Assembly (NCBI RefSeq): GCF_036785885.1
Contig: NC_092330.1
Span: 3,940,525 to 4,004,524 of the forward strand
DNA from: Coffea arabica
Lineage: Eukaryota > Streptophyta > Magnoliopsida > Gentianales > Rubiaceae
Direction of reading: 5' to 3'
Length of the DNA: 64,000 nucleotides
Position numbers and translations under genes: made by a program. The notes below the pieces were generated by a model, which saw nothing but the letters and a program-made list of their open reading frames with translations, was not told the origin of the DNA and did not search any database. Below are positions 21,984-34,300 of the stretch, piece after piece (within the stretch, counting starts at the first letter, position 1; the number at the start of each line of letters is the position of its first letter).

Positions 21984-24780
21984 TTGAGCTCCCAAATCAA
22001 AAGGAAGAGTGTCTTATCAAACTTTCCCTAGGTTTGCAACTTTTTTTTTTATTTAAATTTGTTTTGCTCCATATCTTCTCACTCAATCAGAAAGTTCTTT
22101 TGCTCGTTGAATTACTTTTAATGCTTTCAATCATCAAAATTCTCAGTTAAGAGGATTGGCAAGGGTACTTTGATTTGGTCACAACTCACAGGGTCCCAAG
22201 AGCACCAAGTTTAATGATGACCAACTACTTGAACTAAATATAAAAGCTTTTTGCTATCACATGGACTGATTGTTGGACCCCAATTCTGAACATCCATTAG
22301 TACAATTTATTCAATTTGCAGGACTCAACTCAGTTACTTTTAGCACTCTTCTTCTTTTGTATGTCGGACTCCATTTTACCCCCGGAAAAAATTCAGGAGA
22401 CTTTTCAAGCAAAAATGTACTTTAGACTATTTCCCTTCTGGATTACATATTGTCATTGCAATTATTTGATGTGGGATAGGATGAGAGATGACGCAAGATC
22501 ATTTAGAAATTCATTGCCCCCAAATGATTTTCAGTAATTCTTTAGTTGATTATAATGAAATAAAATAAATGTATACGTCCACATTTACACTCATACTCAC
22601 CTAAACCAAGCTTACCATCTATAGACCAAGAAATATGAATGAAGTTGTAACAAAGGATGAAGCTTCCCAAGTACATGAACAATTTTACTCTTTAAGTAAA
22701 AATAGATGCTGTGAATCAAGTATCGATGAAGGTCTAGTTTAGCATTCTACCAGTGTAATTTAGCCAGAAGTAAAGAATATACTAACATTTTCACACATGA
22801 TAAGCAATTTTTGTTAACCCACTAGTTAAAAAGAGTTGTATAACCCCCCCCCCCCCCAAATAGTTTTATATAAAGTGAAAAACGGTAGAATGTACATTCA
22901 ATTACGGCATTTGTATCAAACTCACTCTAAAAGTGCATGTTATAAAATATTAATCTCTATGTAACCCTCTAATAGTTTGTATAAATATCCATTTGACCGC
23001 TTGTGATATTTTGTATTTTTCTATATAATTCCTCTATACTTTTATACAAGATAGTTAAGCCGTAGATTGATTTAGCATTTAAGTAAGCGCACTATTGATA
23101 TTTTAATTAATGACGTTATATAGGTTATTTTTAATCATGTTTCCACTTTACATAAAATCATAAGGGGTGAAGCGAATATTTTAAAACATCAGGGGATCAT
23201 GTGGCAATAAAAAAATCATACGGGGTTAATGTAATTTAAATATATTTTTATTGTGTAGCATTCGTTGCACTTTTTTTTTTATGCAGTAGATCTAGTCTGC
23301 CTTGCTTCAACTTATTTTTTGCTTATGGACAAAAAATTTTCCTTTTTTGAGCAAAATAGAATTCACAAAATTATGCAACGATACAGGTTTTTTTTTTTTT
23401 CCTTTTTTGTTGTGGGCTTGGTATACATGGTCAAATCTCAAGCAAAATGTAAGCATTCTCCAATTTTTCTTATTATTTTCGACAGTTTCCCATTCATGCA
23501 CTGCATAAGAGTCTATTTCTATTGGAAATGATGGCAAGGCTGGCCTCTCCAACGTTTAATTAAAGAAATAATTATGATTATTTAGCAAACTTCCAAAATC
23601 AGAAAAGTTATTAATCAATCTTCAGTACTTAAATATCATTTGAGGTAAGCTAAATGGTCAAGATTTCACCACACGTATTAGTGGTACTTTAAAGTCTTTG
23701 ACATATGATTAATCTTGGCTCGTTGTTACTTTTTCCATTTAGTAGCTAAACCTCTTTTCTTGTTTTTTGTCTGGATATTAGATGACAATCAACCCAAATC
23801 ATCATGTGTGATATGACACAAACGAGTAATTGCACGTTAGGTAAATTGGATAAGATGCAAAGAGAAAAAGGGTAGAGTTAGAGAAACCAGAAAATTTTGA
23901 ATTCAAGTTGCAATGCCATTTTAATTGCTTAGTGGCCTAATTAATTATGTGTCAATTTGTTCCCCAATTTACGTCCTTATAATTAATTTTGGTTACAAAA
24001 GAATCATATATATATATGAACAAGCCAGTTGAAGCATTCATAGATTGAGGTGGAACCATTCAAATGAATTTCAAATGCTATCTCAATATAAAGGTGAAAA
24101 TAAATGTAAATATATGCATTTGAATGATAAGTTTCGTGTAAATTAGATGTTCTTACAAACGTGCAATGACCTACACAAAAACTGAAAAGGAAATTTAACC
24201 TATTTTCTCTAGAACTCGGTCTTTCTGTAATCTTTCTGTAAACAACTTTGGTGCAGCCACCATTGTGGACATTTATCCCTGCTAAATGCACTAAAACAAG
24301 AGAGTAGTAGATGATTATTGGAGTTGGAATATGTGGACCAGCTCAAACTGCAGCAAAATTCTAAAAGTTGGAAAGGGAATTTTGATTATTTGAACCTAGT
24401 GCGCTCCAACGTTCGAAACCTAATGAGAAACCTCGTGATCCATCAAACGGTAACAAATTTTACATGTGATTCCACTTAATTTAACCTGCTCAAAATGTTA
24501 CTGCTTGTATTTTTTTTTCTTTTTTTTTTTACCAGAAAGTTGCAATTTTCTGGTTTCCTATAAATGAGGGAGACAAGGCTGGGTTCTTGAAAGCAAAGGT
24601 CCAGGTCATTGTTTCCTTTGTCAGCCTTAGATTTTCCTCTACCATCTTTTCTCATCATTATACCTTCTTGTTTACGTGAAAGAATGAAGCCACAGTCTCC
24701 TTTTTGCAACTTCTGCTATTAGTATATGTTAGTGACCCAATAAAATATACACTTCACTTTTGTTCCTCCCACTGAGATTT
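21984..24780. other. Intergenic DNA upstream of the LRR gene
   Basis: No exon supported. It holds a C14 run at 22844-22857 and T-rich tracts near 23270-23400. The stretch about 22940-23245, with AATCATACGGGGTTAATGTA at its right end, resembles a decayed MULE-like inverted repeat. A TAAAATATAC word at 24741-24750, about 115 bp before the LRR start codon, could serve as TATA box. Confidence 0.4.
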
Positions 24781-24865
24781 CCCTTTGTCAGATCCCAAAA
24801 ACTTCAAACATTCTTATTCCATTTTCAGCAATATTTGCTGTCAGATCAGAAAACCGTGTCCCAAA

Positions 24866-26665
24866 ATGCAGATTCTAATGTGGGTTCTCAAGCTTTTCCT
24901 CATTGTAAGCTTGCAACCACCAATCCTAGCACAAGCCCAGAAGGATGTTCAGGCAACAGCAGCAGCAGAAGCAGCTGCACCAGCTTGTTTTGAGGGTGAT
25001 AGAGTTGCTCTTCTTGGGTTCAAGGCTAGAATATTTAGGGACACTACCGACATTCTATCTTCATGGACAGGCAAAGATTGCTGTGGAGGGGGTTGGGAAG
25101 GGGTCGAATGTGACCCTGCAACAGGAAGAGTTATTAGGTTGATCCTGCAGAGACCAGTTGATCAAGACTTGAGCAATTTCATGAAGGGCATTTTGTCTCC
25201 TACTCTTGGTAATTTGTACTTCTTGGAGGTAATGGTAATAAGTGGGATGAAACGCATTGCAGGGCCAATTCCTCAAACTTTCTCAAATCTCACTAGGCTG
25301 ACTCAGCTTATACTCGAAGACAATTTTCTGCAAGGAGACATCCCCTCCAATTTGGGGCATCTGCCCTTATTGCAGACAGTATCGCTGAGTGGGAATAGAT
25401 TGACAGGGCAGATTCCTCCAGCATTAGGGAATTTAAGAAACCTTCAGCAGCTAAGTTTAGCAAGAAATTCCCTGACAGGTCCTTTTCCAATCTCCTTCAA
25501 GAATCTCATCAGCTTGCAGTCAATTGATCTCAGTTATAATCTTTTATCAGGAAACATACCAGATTTTATGGGGCAGTTTAGAAATCTGACATACCTTGTT
25601 CTTACAAGTAATCAACTATCAGGCCAGATACCAATTTCTTTGTGCAGCTTGATTAAACTCTCAGAGTTGTCACTCGGCCATAATAGGCTTGTAGGAAAAA
25701 TCCCACCCCAGATTGGAAATCTCAAGTCTCTTGCAATTCTGTCATTAGTTTCCAACCAGTTAATAGGTCAAATTCCAGAATCAATTGCTCAGATGCAGAA
25801 CCTGTGGAACCTAAATCTATCAAGAAATTTGTTTTCAGATCCATTGCCTAACACCTTACCTAGTGGTCTTCCATCTCTGTTATCACTGGACCTTTCTTAT
25901 AATAATTTTGATTTGGGGACAGTTCCTCAATGGATAAGAACCCGGGAACTTTCCAGCATTTATTTAGCTGGCTGCAAGCTTCGAGGGACTCTCCCAAATT
26001 TCACAACCCCTGATTCATTAAGCTCTTTAGACCTGTCAGATAACTATTTCACTGAAGGTATTTCAAATTTTTTCACAAGGATGACAACCTTGGAACAGGC
26101 CAAGCTTTCAAACAACCAACTGAAGTCTGATGTATCTGCAATCAAATTGCCAGATGGACTTTCATCAATTGACCTCCATTCAAACCAACTCTACGGTTCT
26201 CTATCAAGTATTCTAAGCAACAAGACAAGCAAGTTTCTGGAGGCTGTTGATATTTCAAACAATCAAATTTCGGGTACCATTCCTGAATTCAGCAATAGCT
26301 TGAACCTGAAAGTGCTCAACATAGCAAGCAACAAACTTACAGGTTACATTCCCAATTCGATCTCAAACCTTGCTAAGCTTGAAAGATTAGACATTTCAAG
26401 GAACCAAATAGGAGGCACAATCCCAACCAGTTTAGGATTGTTGCTCAAGTTGCAGTGGTTGGATTTGTCCATCAACACACTTTCCGGGAAAATCCCTGAC
26501 AGCTTGCTACAGATTCAAGCGCTGAGACATGCAAGCTTCAGGGCCAACAGATTATGTGGTGAGATCCCGCAAGGAAGACCATTTAACATCTTTCCTCCAG
26601 TAACTTATGCCCATAATCTGTGTTTATGTGGCAGGCCCTTGCCACCTTGTAAGGGAAAGAAGTGA
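24866..26665 (+). CDS. Secreted leucine-rich-repeat protein without kinase domain
   Basis: Single-exon gene of 599 codons. I chose ATG at 24866 because a hydrophobic signal peptide (MQILMWVLKLFLIVSL) follows at once; the frame is open upstream but without an ATG. After an Ala-rich linker comes an LRR N-terminal cap with paired Cys (ACFEGDRVALLGFK ... DCCGGGWEGVECD, residues about 45-90). Plant-type extracellular LRRs with LxxLxLxxNxLxGxIP repeats fill residues about 120-575. Potential N-glycosylation sites include SNLT, RNLT, NFTT and NKTS. The C-terminal cap has LCLCGRPLPPC. There is no transmembrane helix or kinase, so an apoplastic protein of the DRT100/polygalacturonase-inhibitor-like LRR class is likely. 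It converges on the HMGB7-like gene, with 627 bp between stop codons. Ligand and role are unknown. Confidence 0.88.
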   Translation: MQILMWVLKLFLIVSLQPPILAQAQKDVQATAAAEAAAPACFEGDRVALLGFKARIFRDTTDILSSWTGKDCCGGGWEGVECDPATGRVIRLILQRPVDQDLSNFMKGILSPTLGNLYFLEVMVISGMKRIAGPIPQTFSNLTRLTQLILEDNFLQGDIPSNLGHLPLLQTVSLSGNRLTGQIPPALGNLRNLQQLSLARNSLTGPFPISFKNLISLQSIDLSYNLLSGNIPDFMGQFRNLTYLVLTSNQLSGQIPISLCSLIKLSELSLGHNRLVGKIPPQIGNLKSLAILSLVSNQLIGQIPESIAQMQNLWNLNLSRNLFSDPLPNTLPSGLPSLLSLDLSYNNFDLGTVPQWIRTRELSSIYLAGCKLRGTLPNFTTPDSLSSLDLSDNYFTEGISNFFTRMTTLEQAKLSNNQLKSDVSAIKLPDGLSSIDLHSNQLYGSLSSILSNKTSKFLEAVDISNNQISGTIPEFSNSLNLKVLNIASNKLTGYIPNSISNLAKLERLDISRNQIGGTIPTSLGLLLKLQWLDLSINTLSGKIPDSLLQIQALRHASFRANRLCGEIPQGRPFNIFPPVTYAHNLCLCGRPLPPCKGKK

Positions 26666-27292
26666 TAGGAAAGGATGGGCCAGTACAATGCTGACTCGAT
26701 CAATGAGGATGATACAATTGCTCAAGCCATGTTAGCCTTGCATCAACAATCAATTTCGGTTGTTTCTTAAATACCAGTCAAGATACACATTCTTCTGTAT
26801 CTCACGATAGAATCCTTACTCAAAGAACTGAGTACTTGCTCCTATTAATTCAAATCAAGAAAGTTCTTCTCTTATTTTATCTGATGCTGAGCTTTCTATG
26901 AATTTTTTAGCATACGATCTTGTCTAACCACAATAATAAACATTAAAACAGGGCAACCAACTTTGAGCAACAACAAAAAGTGTAATTAGTAGTTCAGTAT
27001 TTTCAAATCATGTATCTCCTTCGAGCATCAATTTAAACATGTTAAAACCACAAACTCCATATAATTAGCACAGTAATTTGCCATTTCTGGATTCCAATAG
27101 TAGCATAAGCAGAATCCAAATGGTGCATAGAGCCTAACAATTTGAAGCAAAAAAGACAGAAACTACCCTGCCATTCAGAACTATTTGATACCTAACCAGA
27201 ACCCAGTTGACTAACAGGGACAAAAATTTACAAGACAGAACTATTGTAAGAGAAACTACAAAAGGGCATAGCAGACTTTGCAAGGCAGAACA

Positions 27293-29113
27293 CTATTCAT
27301 CATCATCAACTACAATCTCCTCAACTTCCTTCTCAGCTGAATTTTCTTCACCCTGAAAAAGCAAACCAAATTAAGAATTGACACTATTATAACAATGCAA
27401 GAGTAATAAGAGAGAAGCATCTAAAGAATAAGCACTTTTCCTAACAAGCTTTGGAAATCAAACCACTTACATCTTCATTTTCAGCACCATCACCATTAGA
27501 TTCCAAGGCCCTCTCATATTCAGCTTTCAGCTCTGCAGCTCTGTCCACATAAGGTTGTTTCTCCTGATCAAAGCATTTGAAATATCATTACCATCAGTAA
27601 CTGATCAAACAGTTTCTTATGGAATGCAATAAGCTCCAGCATACAGAATTGACACTCACTTCTTCAGTCATTGACTTCCATTTCTCGCCACCCTCTTTGG
27701 CCACCTAAATCATTGGATAGTTAAAAATCCATGTCAAACATAACCAAGTAAATCAACCATGGTTCAATTTTCAAACAATGAAAATAAACAAATAAGAATT
27801 GACTATACCACTGAGACACTCTTGCAATCAGGATTTGCCTCCTTGAAAGATTTCCTGAAGTCATCCCTGTGTAATTCAAGTCAAACATAATCAACCACCT
27901 ACTCTACAAATACTCCTAATGCATAGTACACATAAGCAAAGGATTACATGAAAATGAAGAAAGCAGTAGGAGGGCGTTTTAGTGCATTTGGATTCTTGGC
28001 TTTCTTTCCCTTCTTTGCCTTTGGTTCAGCAGCTTTGGCCTTCCTTCTGTACATCATCGTCACCATTGTAAAATCAAAAACAAACCAAAATGAATCAAAG
28101 CAACAATCAGTACATGATAGGTAGCAAGTAAAAACAAAAGGAATTCTATAAAAATTACTTTTCAGCTGGTTTTTTCTTCAATTCAGCAGCCTTCTCCACA
28201 ACCTGAGCCTCTGTTTAGCATCAAATTAACTCATCAGAAGTGCCCCTCAGATAGCAAGTTAACTAACCAATAAACCTCCATCAGCTAAACTAAAACTAAA
28301 ATCAATTAACGGTGAAGAATAACAGGTTAGTAGACTTCAGAACCCAAAAAAATATAAAAAAGGGTCCGACTCATTAACCAATTACACTCAAAAGGAACCT
28401 AGGTTCATCTTAACATAGATCAAATCAAACCCCATTTTACATCCTTATCATAGTAACATAGCAACCAATTAAAAGCGGAAAATGGCAGTCACATGCAAAT
28501 TGGCACAACCATTTCAACATAAATTAACATATTAAACACCCAAAAGCACCCTGCCTCCCTGTTTAAGGGGCAAAAAAAACTGCCTCGTCTTAACACGAAA
28601 TTAACAGTAAGAACCCCTTAACACCATATACAAATTGATGCATGCATGACCCAATTCAACCGAAAAAAAGTACAAGCACCAGCCTCATGTTAACCAGAAA
28701 ATAATCCATTCTCCATCCTCATTACAGCATTATATCTAATCAAAAGCAAGAAATACCTAGATTCATCTTGATTTTAGCTTCAGTGCTACAGTCATGCATG
28801 CTAATCAGCGCTACGGCAACATCCTTGTTGCATTCCCCACTGCCAAAAAGAAAAAAGAAAAAAAAAATCCAACTTAAGTCCACCATTTTTCCATATATAA
28901 AGAACCCACAAAGAAAACCCAAAAAGATTAGTAGACATCATATTAGTTCAAAAAAATCTCATACCATTTCGTAAAAGCGCTGCCATCTTTAGCCCGGAGG
29001 AGGGTAGAAGAAGATGCTGTAGTGTTGCTCTTGCCACTAGCAGCAGGAGACGTAGAAGAAGAAGAAGAATTCTTCTCCACCTCCACCCTTTTCCTTAGTC
29101 TTCCACCCGCCAT
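27293..29113 (-). CDS. HMGB7-like high-mobility-group B protein, 8 exons
   Basis: I could join eight exons, all with GT-AG introns and consistent phase: 29113-28965, 28839-28757, 28210-28159, 28046-27948, 27866-27809, 27704-27660, 27563-27471 and 27352-27293 (639 bp, 212 residues). The start MAGGRLRKRVE is followed by a Ser-rich stretch. Residues about 42-77 carry a conserved Cys/His module (KCGECNKDV ... MHDC). A basic linker KAKKGKKAKNP leads into a single HMG box (NALKRPPTAFFIFM ... DDFRKSFKEANPD ... VAKEGGEKWKSMTEE, then EKQPYVDRAAELKAEYE). The C-terminus is acidic and ends EIVVDDDE. HMG-box proteins bend DNA in chromatin. The N-terminal module is what separates the HMGB7 type from short HMGB1-6 proteins. 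The leader (29114-29300) is pyrimidine-rich. Gene appears intact. Confidence 0.9.
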
Positions 29114-29718
29114 TTGGACCGCAATTAGAGAGTTTCTGATGGAATTGGAGATGCAAACAGGAAAATGGAGATGGGTTCTTTGTTTTTTTTGGGGGTTTTG
29201 GGGGAAATCGCGGTTGGGTATAATAAGACGGGGGAAAAAAGAGAGGAGGGAAAGAGCAAAGACGAAAATTGGAATTGAAATGAAATTTTGGGGCCGCCAT
29301 TTTTTTTTTGGTGGCTTTTTCACATTTTCGTGAAAAAACCCGCCAATTGAATTGTTAACATACTTCATTTAACTGATGCGGATGAATGACCTGTCGCGCT
29401 TCTTGACCGTTGGACTGTTGCGTTCTCAAATGGACGGTTGATGATTCAAAAAGAGCTTATGTTCTAGAGAAGGTGGGATTTTTTTAAAAAAAAAAAAATT
29501 GAATTTAGGATCTAAGTTGAACTAACATATATACTATAATGATTTGATTTACATGAGATAAAATTATATTTGAAATATGTGATGACAAAAAACGTAAAAA
29601 TTTTTCTACACAAAACTGTAACCCAACCAAATTTGCTAAAAGATTATTTGAGGGAACAGCTCCATGAATAAATTTGATATGGCCACTTCCTTGGAAACTA
29701 AAATGGATGGCGCGGAGT

Positions 29719-30021
29719 GTTTGGATAGCTTTTCTGTTTGGATTGTAATTTTTTAAAATTTTTGTAAAAAATGTACTGTAATAATTTGATATATGTGAAG
29801 TAAAAGGGTGATTGAGAAATGTTTTCATGAAAAATATAGAAAATTTTTAGTGAAAAATGGCTTTCCATTTTTTCAAATAATATTTCTTTTATATTATAAA
29901 CACATTTTCAACCCACTTTTCTATATTTCTAACCACTTTTTTTATCTCACATAATCACGTCACAAAAAAGTACTATAGTAATTATTTTAATTAATAATTC
30001 AAATAATACTCTATCCAAACA
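29719..30021. mobile_element. MITE with GTTTGGATAG ends
   Basis: GTTTGGATAG at 29719 is matched by CTATCCAAAC ending at 30021. The subterminal halves are also inverse (ACTGTAATAATTTGATATAT versus the right arm). It is 303 bp and AT-rich. Related words starting (t)GTTTGGAT recur at 30434-30760, 43395-43540 and 45759-45905. Target duplication is not clear. Confidence 0.6.
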
Positions 30022-30433
30022 AGAAAAGCAGATGCTTCCTACTATAGTATTGTATTGTATATTTTGTTTGGATTTTGGGGAACTAATTCAACTTGGTTGT
30101 ATTAATTAAAAAACAAAAGCTTACAGAGGAGAAACTAGTATGCGTTTAAGTTGACCTCTTGATTACTTGGTCTGATAGATTACTTCAAATTTATGTAGGA
30201 TAAGGCTTTTCTTTTAGTTCAACATAAGATGTTACACAACAAATTTTGCAAATTAATTTCAAGCACTAGAGAATATCTACACATGTTTTATATTTTTCTC
30301 TTCCTTTTTCGTGCAAACCTTCTAGTGTTCGGTGACCACATTGGTCCTTGACTAATCTGGAACGGAGTACTATCAAACTATTTCCTGAGGATGGCTTGCC
30401 TAACATTGTCAAACTTTTTCGAGGATGGAATCG

Positions 30434-30760
30434 TGTTTGAATAGTTGATTATTTGGGATAATTTTTTGAAAAAAAAAATGTTATAGCACTTTTCATGGTA
30501 TGATATATATGAGATAAAAAGGTTCTTGAAAAAATAAAAAAATATGTTGAAAAATGTATTTGTGATGCGACTAAATAATTTTTGTACAAATAGACTGTGT
30601 TTGGATAGTAAATTATTTGGAGTAATTTTCTGAAGACAAATAATACTAGTCTACAACACTTTTTAATGTAATATATTAGAAATAAAAAGGTGATTAAAAA
30701 TGTGTTAATAATGCAAATAAATAAATTTTGACAAATAAAGTACTCTCTGATTACTTTCAT
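30434..30760. mobile_element. Fragments of the GTTTGGAT MITE family
   Basis: Two partial copies side by side, starting GTGTTTGAATAGTTGATTAT near 30433 and GTGTTTGGATAGTAAATTAT near 30597. Each is followed by TTGGGATAATTTT or TTGGAGTAATTTT and a GAGATAAAAAGG or AAATAAAAAGGTGATT motif. Confidence 0.5.
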
Positions 30761-31371
30761 GGGTCAATGGTTTTACTAGTTAGATACGACGAACATAAGA
30801 AGATTGATGTACTTGCAAAAAATAACATAAAGAATTAACGGATCTGACAACCAAAAAAACTCGAGTTTGAGTCTGAGTGGAAATGTTAAACTGACAATAT
30901 GATCTCTTTTTTTTTTTTCAGAAAAGTCTGAATATTAAAATGCAAATCAAGAAATTTGATCTATTGATCTACGCCTAAATGGAGTTTAAAAGTTCTCTTA
31001 GTGAGACCAACTCCTGTAGGAGCAGTTGGTTGTTACAATTTGATGTCAGGCATAGTTTCTTTTTTCCTACAGAAAAATCATTATCGTTTCGCCATTGACC
31101 CCATGCCTTGAACAAACTGAATACATGGATCTCTACAGAGAATAACAAACTTTATGAGATTGGTCAGATGAATGCACCATGATTTTGCAGAAGCAAGCGG
31201 CCCGACACACGAGCATAGTAGCAGCACAGATAGGTAAGCACAGGAAACTAATAAGTCTGGAATATATCAGAGCATCTGCATTCAATGATTCAAACTGATT
31301 TTTTAAGTACCAAAATCCACGGCCAGTTAGAGCATTACAACACGTTAATTATACAAGCAATTTTAGATGTC

Positions 31372-34300
31372 CTACCGGTGCTTCCTACCACCATTTCTCT
31401 TCCCACGAGTCTTCTTACCACCCTTTTTCTTCTTCTTTTTCTTATCGGCAACAGGTCTGCTGTCATCGACTCTAGGCGCGGAAGGTCGTAATAAATGTTT
31501 CACGTCAAGCACACCGTTTCTAAAATGACCTTCAGTTGACTTCAACACTCTGTCCTCGGAACTGCGCCTCTCAGTCTTTTTAGCATCCCTACCACGATTG
31601 CTTGAAAAGCGTCCAAGTATCAAATTCTGAAAGTCTTTAGTGTTAGTGAAAAATGGTACAGAAAGCACGTTTTCAAGCAACTAAATAAAATGAATAGACA
31701 TAACCAACCTCTTGAAGCATTTTTTCCTCCCTTTCCTTCTGTCTCTTCATTGACACTCTCGCAACACTAAGGGGTAACCTCTGCCTCTTGGCAGGCTTAA
31801 GTCAAAGGAAAGATACAGTTATTTGATGCCATGCACAATTTTACTGACTGAAAAATTATTGAGTGTGCAATTGAATTACCTTTCCGCCCAAAGAGACAAC
31901 CTTCTTGTTCTCCAGCTCTTTCTTCTCTTTCCAGGTCATGTGTGTAGAGCCTATAATGGACAATTGAACAACAGAAACATTCATGAAAATCAATTAAAAC
32001 AAAAAAGGGAAAAAAAAAAAGGAATGCACTCAAAAAATTCAATAGAAAGCAGGTTTCCTTTCTTAATTTTTCACAGCCAAATTCTTCAGAATCCCAAAGA
32101 AACCCAATCTAGAGCAAGGAATTAAATTTCAAACCAAACCATCAAATTCAGTCATCAAGTCTAAGTGCACCAGCATGTGATTTTCTTCCAAAACTAATAA
32201 CATTTGAATGTAATAAAACGGTGAAAATATAAACATTTTTGAGTTACAGTTATTTAGAGACTCGTACAAGTTGAGTGGCCAATATATATTAAGATAGCAA
32301 CACTTTCATGCTCACATAAGTTTTTTCGCCAATGTATCTCATGGTCTGCAGTAGCATCCTAAACTTACTATTCCTGGTGGAGATACAAAACTAAACTACT
32401 AGAGCTTTCTGCTTCATTGATTCTAATGTCAGCCCAATTGAATTAAATTAACCACTCAATCTTATGGTATTCCACCCTCAAGCTTCATATATTACCTAAG
32501 AGATGAAACTCAAGTACAAGTAAAGTTGCCCCCTCATGACTTAAACTTCATAAGAAGTAGCTTTTCCTCAAGTAATACAACTACCCCCACTATGAAAGAA
32601 GAAAATAGTCTTCTAATTTAGACGGAAGCAGCATTCATCTAAGCCTTTCCCCTTTTTTGGGTAGGAAAACCCTTTTCCCTTCACATGTGGCAAAACAGCA
32701 GTATGCATCTACCAGTACTGAAAATATGGCTATTGAGTACCTTTCTGATTAATCAAGTGAATAGCTACAAATGACTACTTTATTCATTTTATACTTCATA
32801 AAACTGGGCTCCAAAGTTCATCATCTCAGATCTGGTGAGTCATGTATTTATGATATAAATCCTACTAGAAATTGTGTCACACAGTTTGAAAGTGATCAAA
32901 TACTACTAATGATCTTGATCACAGAAAGACAGACAGCTGAAAGCTGGATCTTTGATATGCAAATTCCAGAACAAGGGTCACTTTTGATAAACAAGTGTGA
33001 AGCAAGTACAAGAATCTTTTGCATTAAGAAAAGGATAAAGCAGAGACAAGCTATGGCAAAAAGACAGAAAAATTAAGGGAAAAAGAAATAATCAACTCGA
33101 GCATGAAAATAGAGCATTTAAGCTTTGAAGAAATGCACGCAAAATCTGCACCAGAAAACAAAAAGAGCTGAATCTGTTCACAACCTTATGCAGCTATTAA
33201 GGTGCTATTTCCAAGGACAATCTATTAGAGCACTCCCAGTTTCTTACGGACATGGAGGAAAAGCAACAGCAAGTAGAAAGCCAAGAGCTGGTTGTGCAAT
33301 ATGCAGAGGAGGGACAAATTTACCACGAGTCTTCATAAATTTCAAGTGGGTTTGTTAGAAGACAAAACTATATACTAAAGGTAACCATTACATCTGTCAG
33401 CTAAAGAGCAAAGGAGGTCAACCAATGAACAAGAGCTCCCAAAGTCAAATTGGAGAATTACAATCTAAATGACTTGAGAAACTTCTCAAGTACGAATTGC
33501 AAGAATATAGTTCCTCCAGTTTTCATTGTTGGATACCTAATTCTCACCTGAGTGCAGAATATCTAGAGCTTCCATGTACAGGCGTACTTGACTAAAAAGA
33601 GTGAATCTCTGGACAAACTCACGCATCCACAATCTGCTAAATCCTCAATAGCTAATTACAATAACTCTCCATTGAACATAAGAACTAATCAATCTTTAAG
33701 TATATGCAAAAAAAAAACTTTACCATTCAAAAGATTTGTACCTGAAACTATTGTTTTCACATTTTCTTGTGAATTCTCATAAAGATTTACCAGTGTTCTC
33801 CTTGGATACATCTACTATCCTTAACAACTCAAGTTCCCAAAACAAGTTAAAGCTGGCCAAAAAGTTACAATGAAGCACGTCTTCCAAGATTATCTGAATG
33901 AGAAAGTTTGAATTGGGGATCATGTTAACCGTAATTAAGTAATAGATCTAAAAACCAACCTGAAGCATCAAAAAAAGAGAAGTATCCATACTATCTAAAA
34001 GTAGGAGCCAAAAGAATGAAAAACACCAGCAAACATCCGTTTTGAGCATAGATTTAGTTCAACAACCAGAATGCGATATCCATACTGTTTTCCACTTCAA
34101 AAATGATTAACAACAGAAACATAGAGAAGAGAAGATAAAGAAGGAACCAGGGCCAAGTTACTGGCGAAACGATATCCATACTGTTTTCCACTTCAAAAAT
34201 GATTAACAACAGAAACATAGAGAAGAGAAGATAAAGAAGGAACCAGGGCCAAGTTACTGGCGAAAACTAAAATCCATTAATTTAAAGAGGAAAGAAAAGC

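Larger units (their letters stand above)
29114..31371. other. Intergenic DNA between two minus-strand genes
   Basis: It holds the HMGB7-like leader and promoter side (29114-29400) and MITE-like repeats at 29719-30021 and 30434-30760. The part next to 31371 is the 3' flank of the C1orf131-like gene. No other gene seen. Confidence 0.5.

Noticed and set aside
24785..24865. 27-codon extension before the LRR protein start
   Set aside because: It begins with TTG, not ATG, and the signal peptide starts right at the ATG at 24866.
28943..29368. Upstream extension of HMGB7 exon 1 to a 141-codon frame
   Set aside because: The family starts at MAGG-like sequence. The extension is leader with a homopolymer-rich composition, and the exon has a clean splice donor at 28965/28964.
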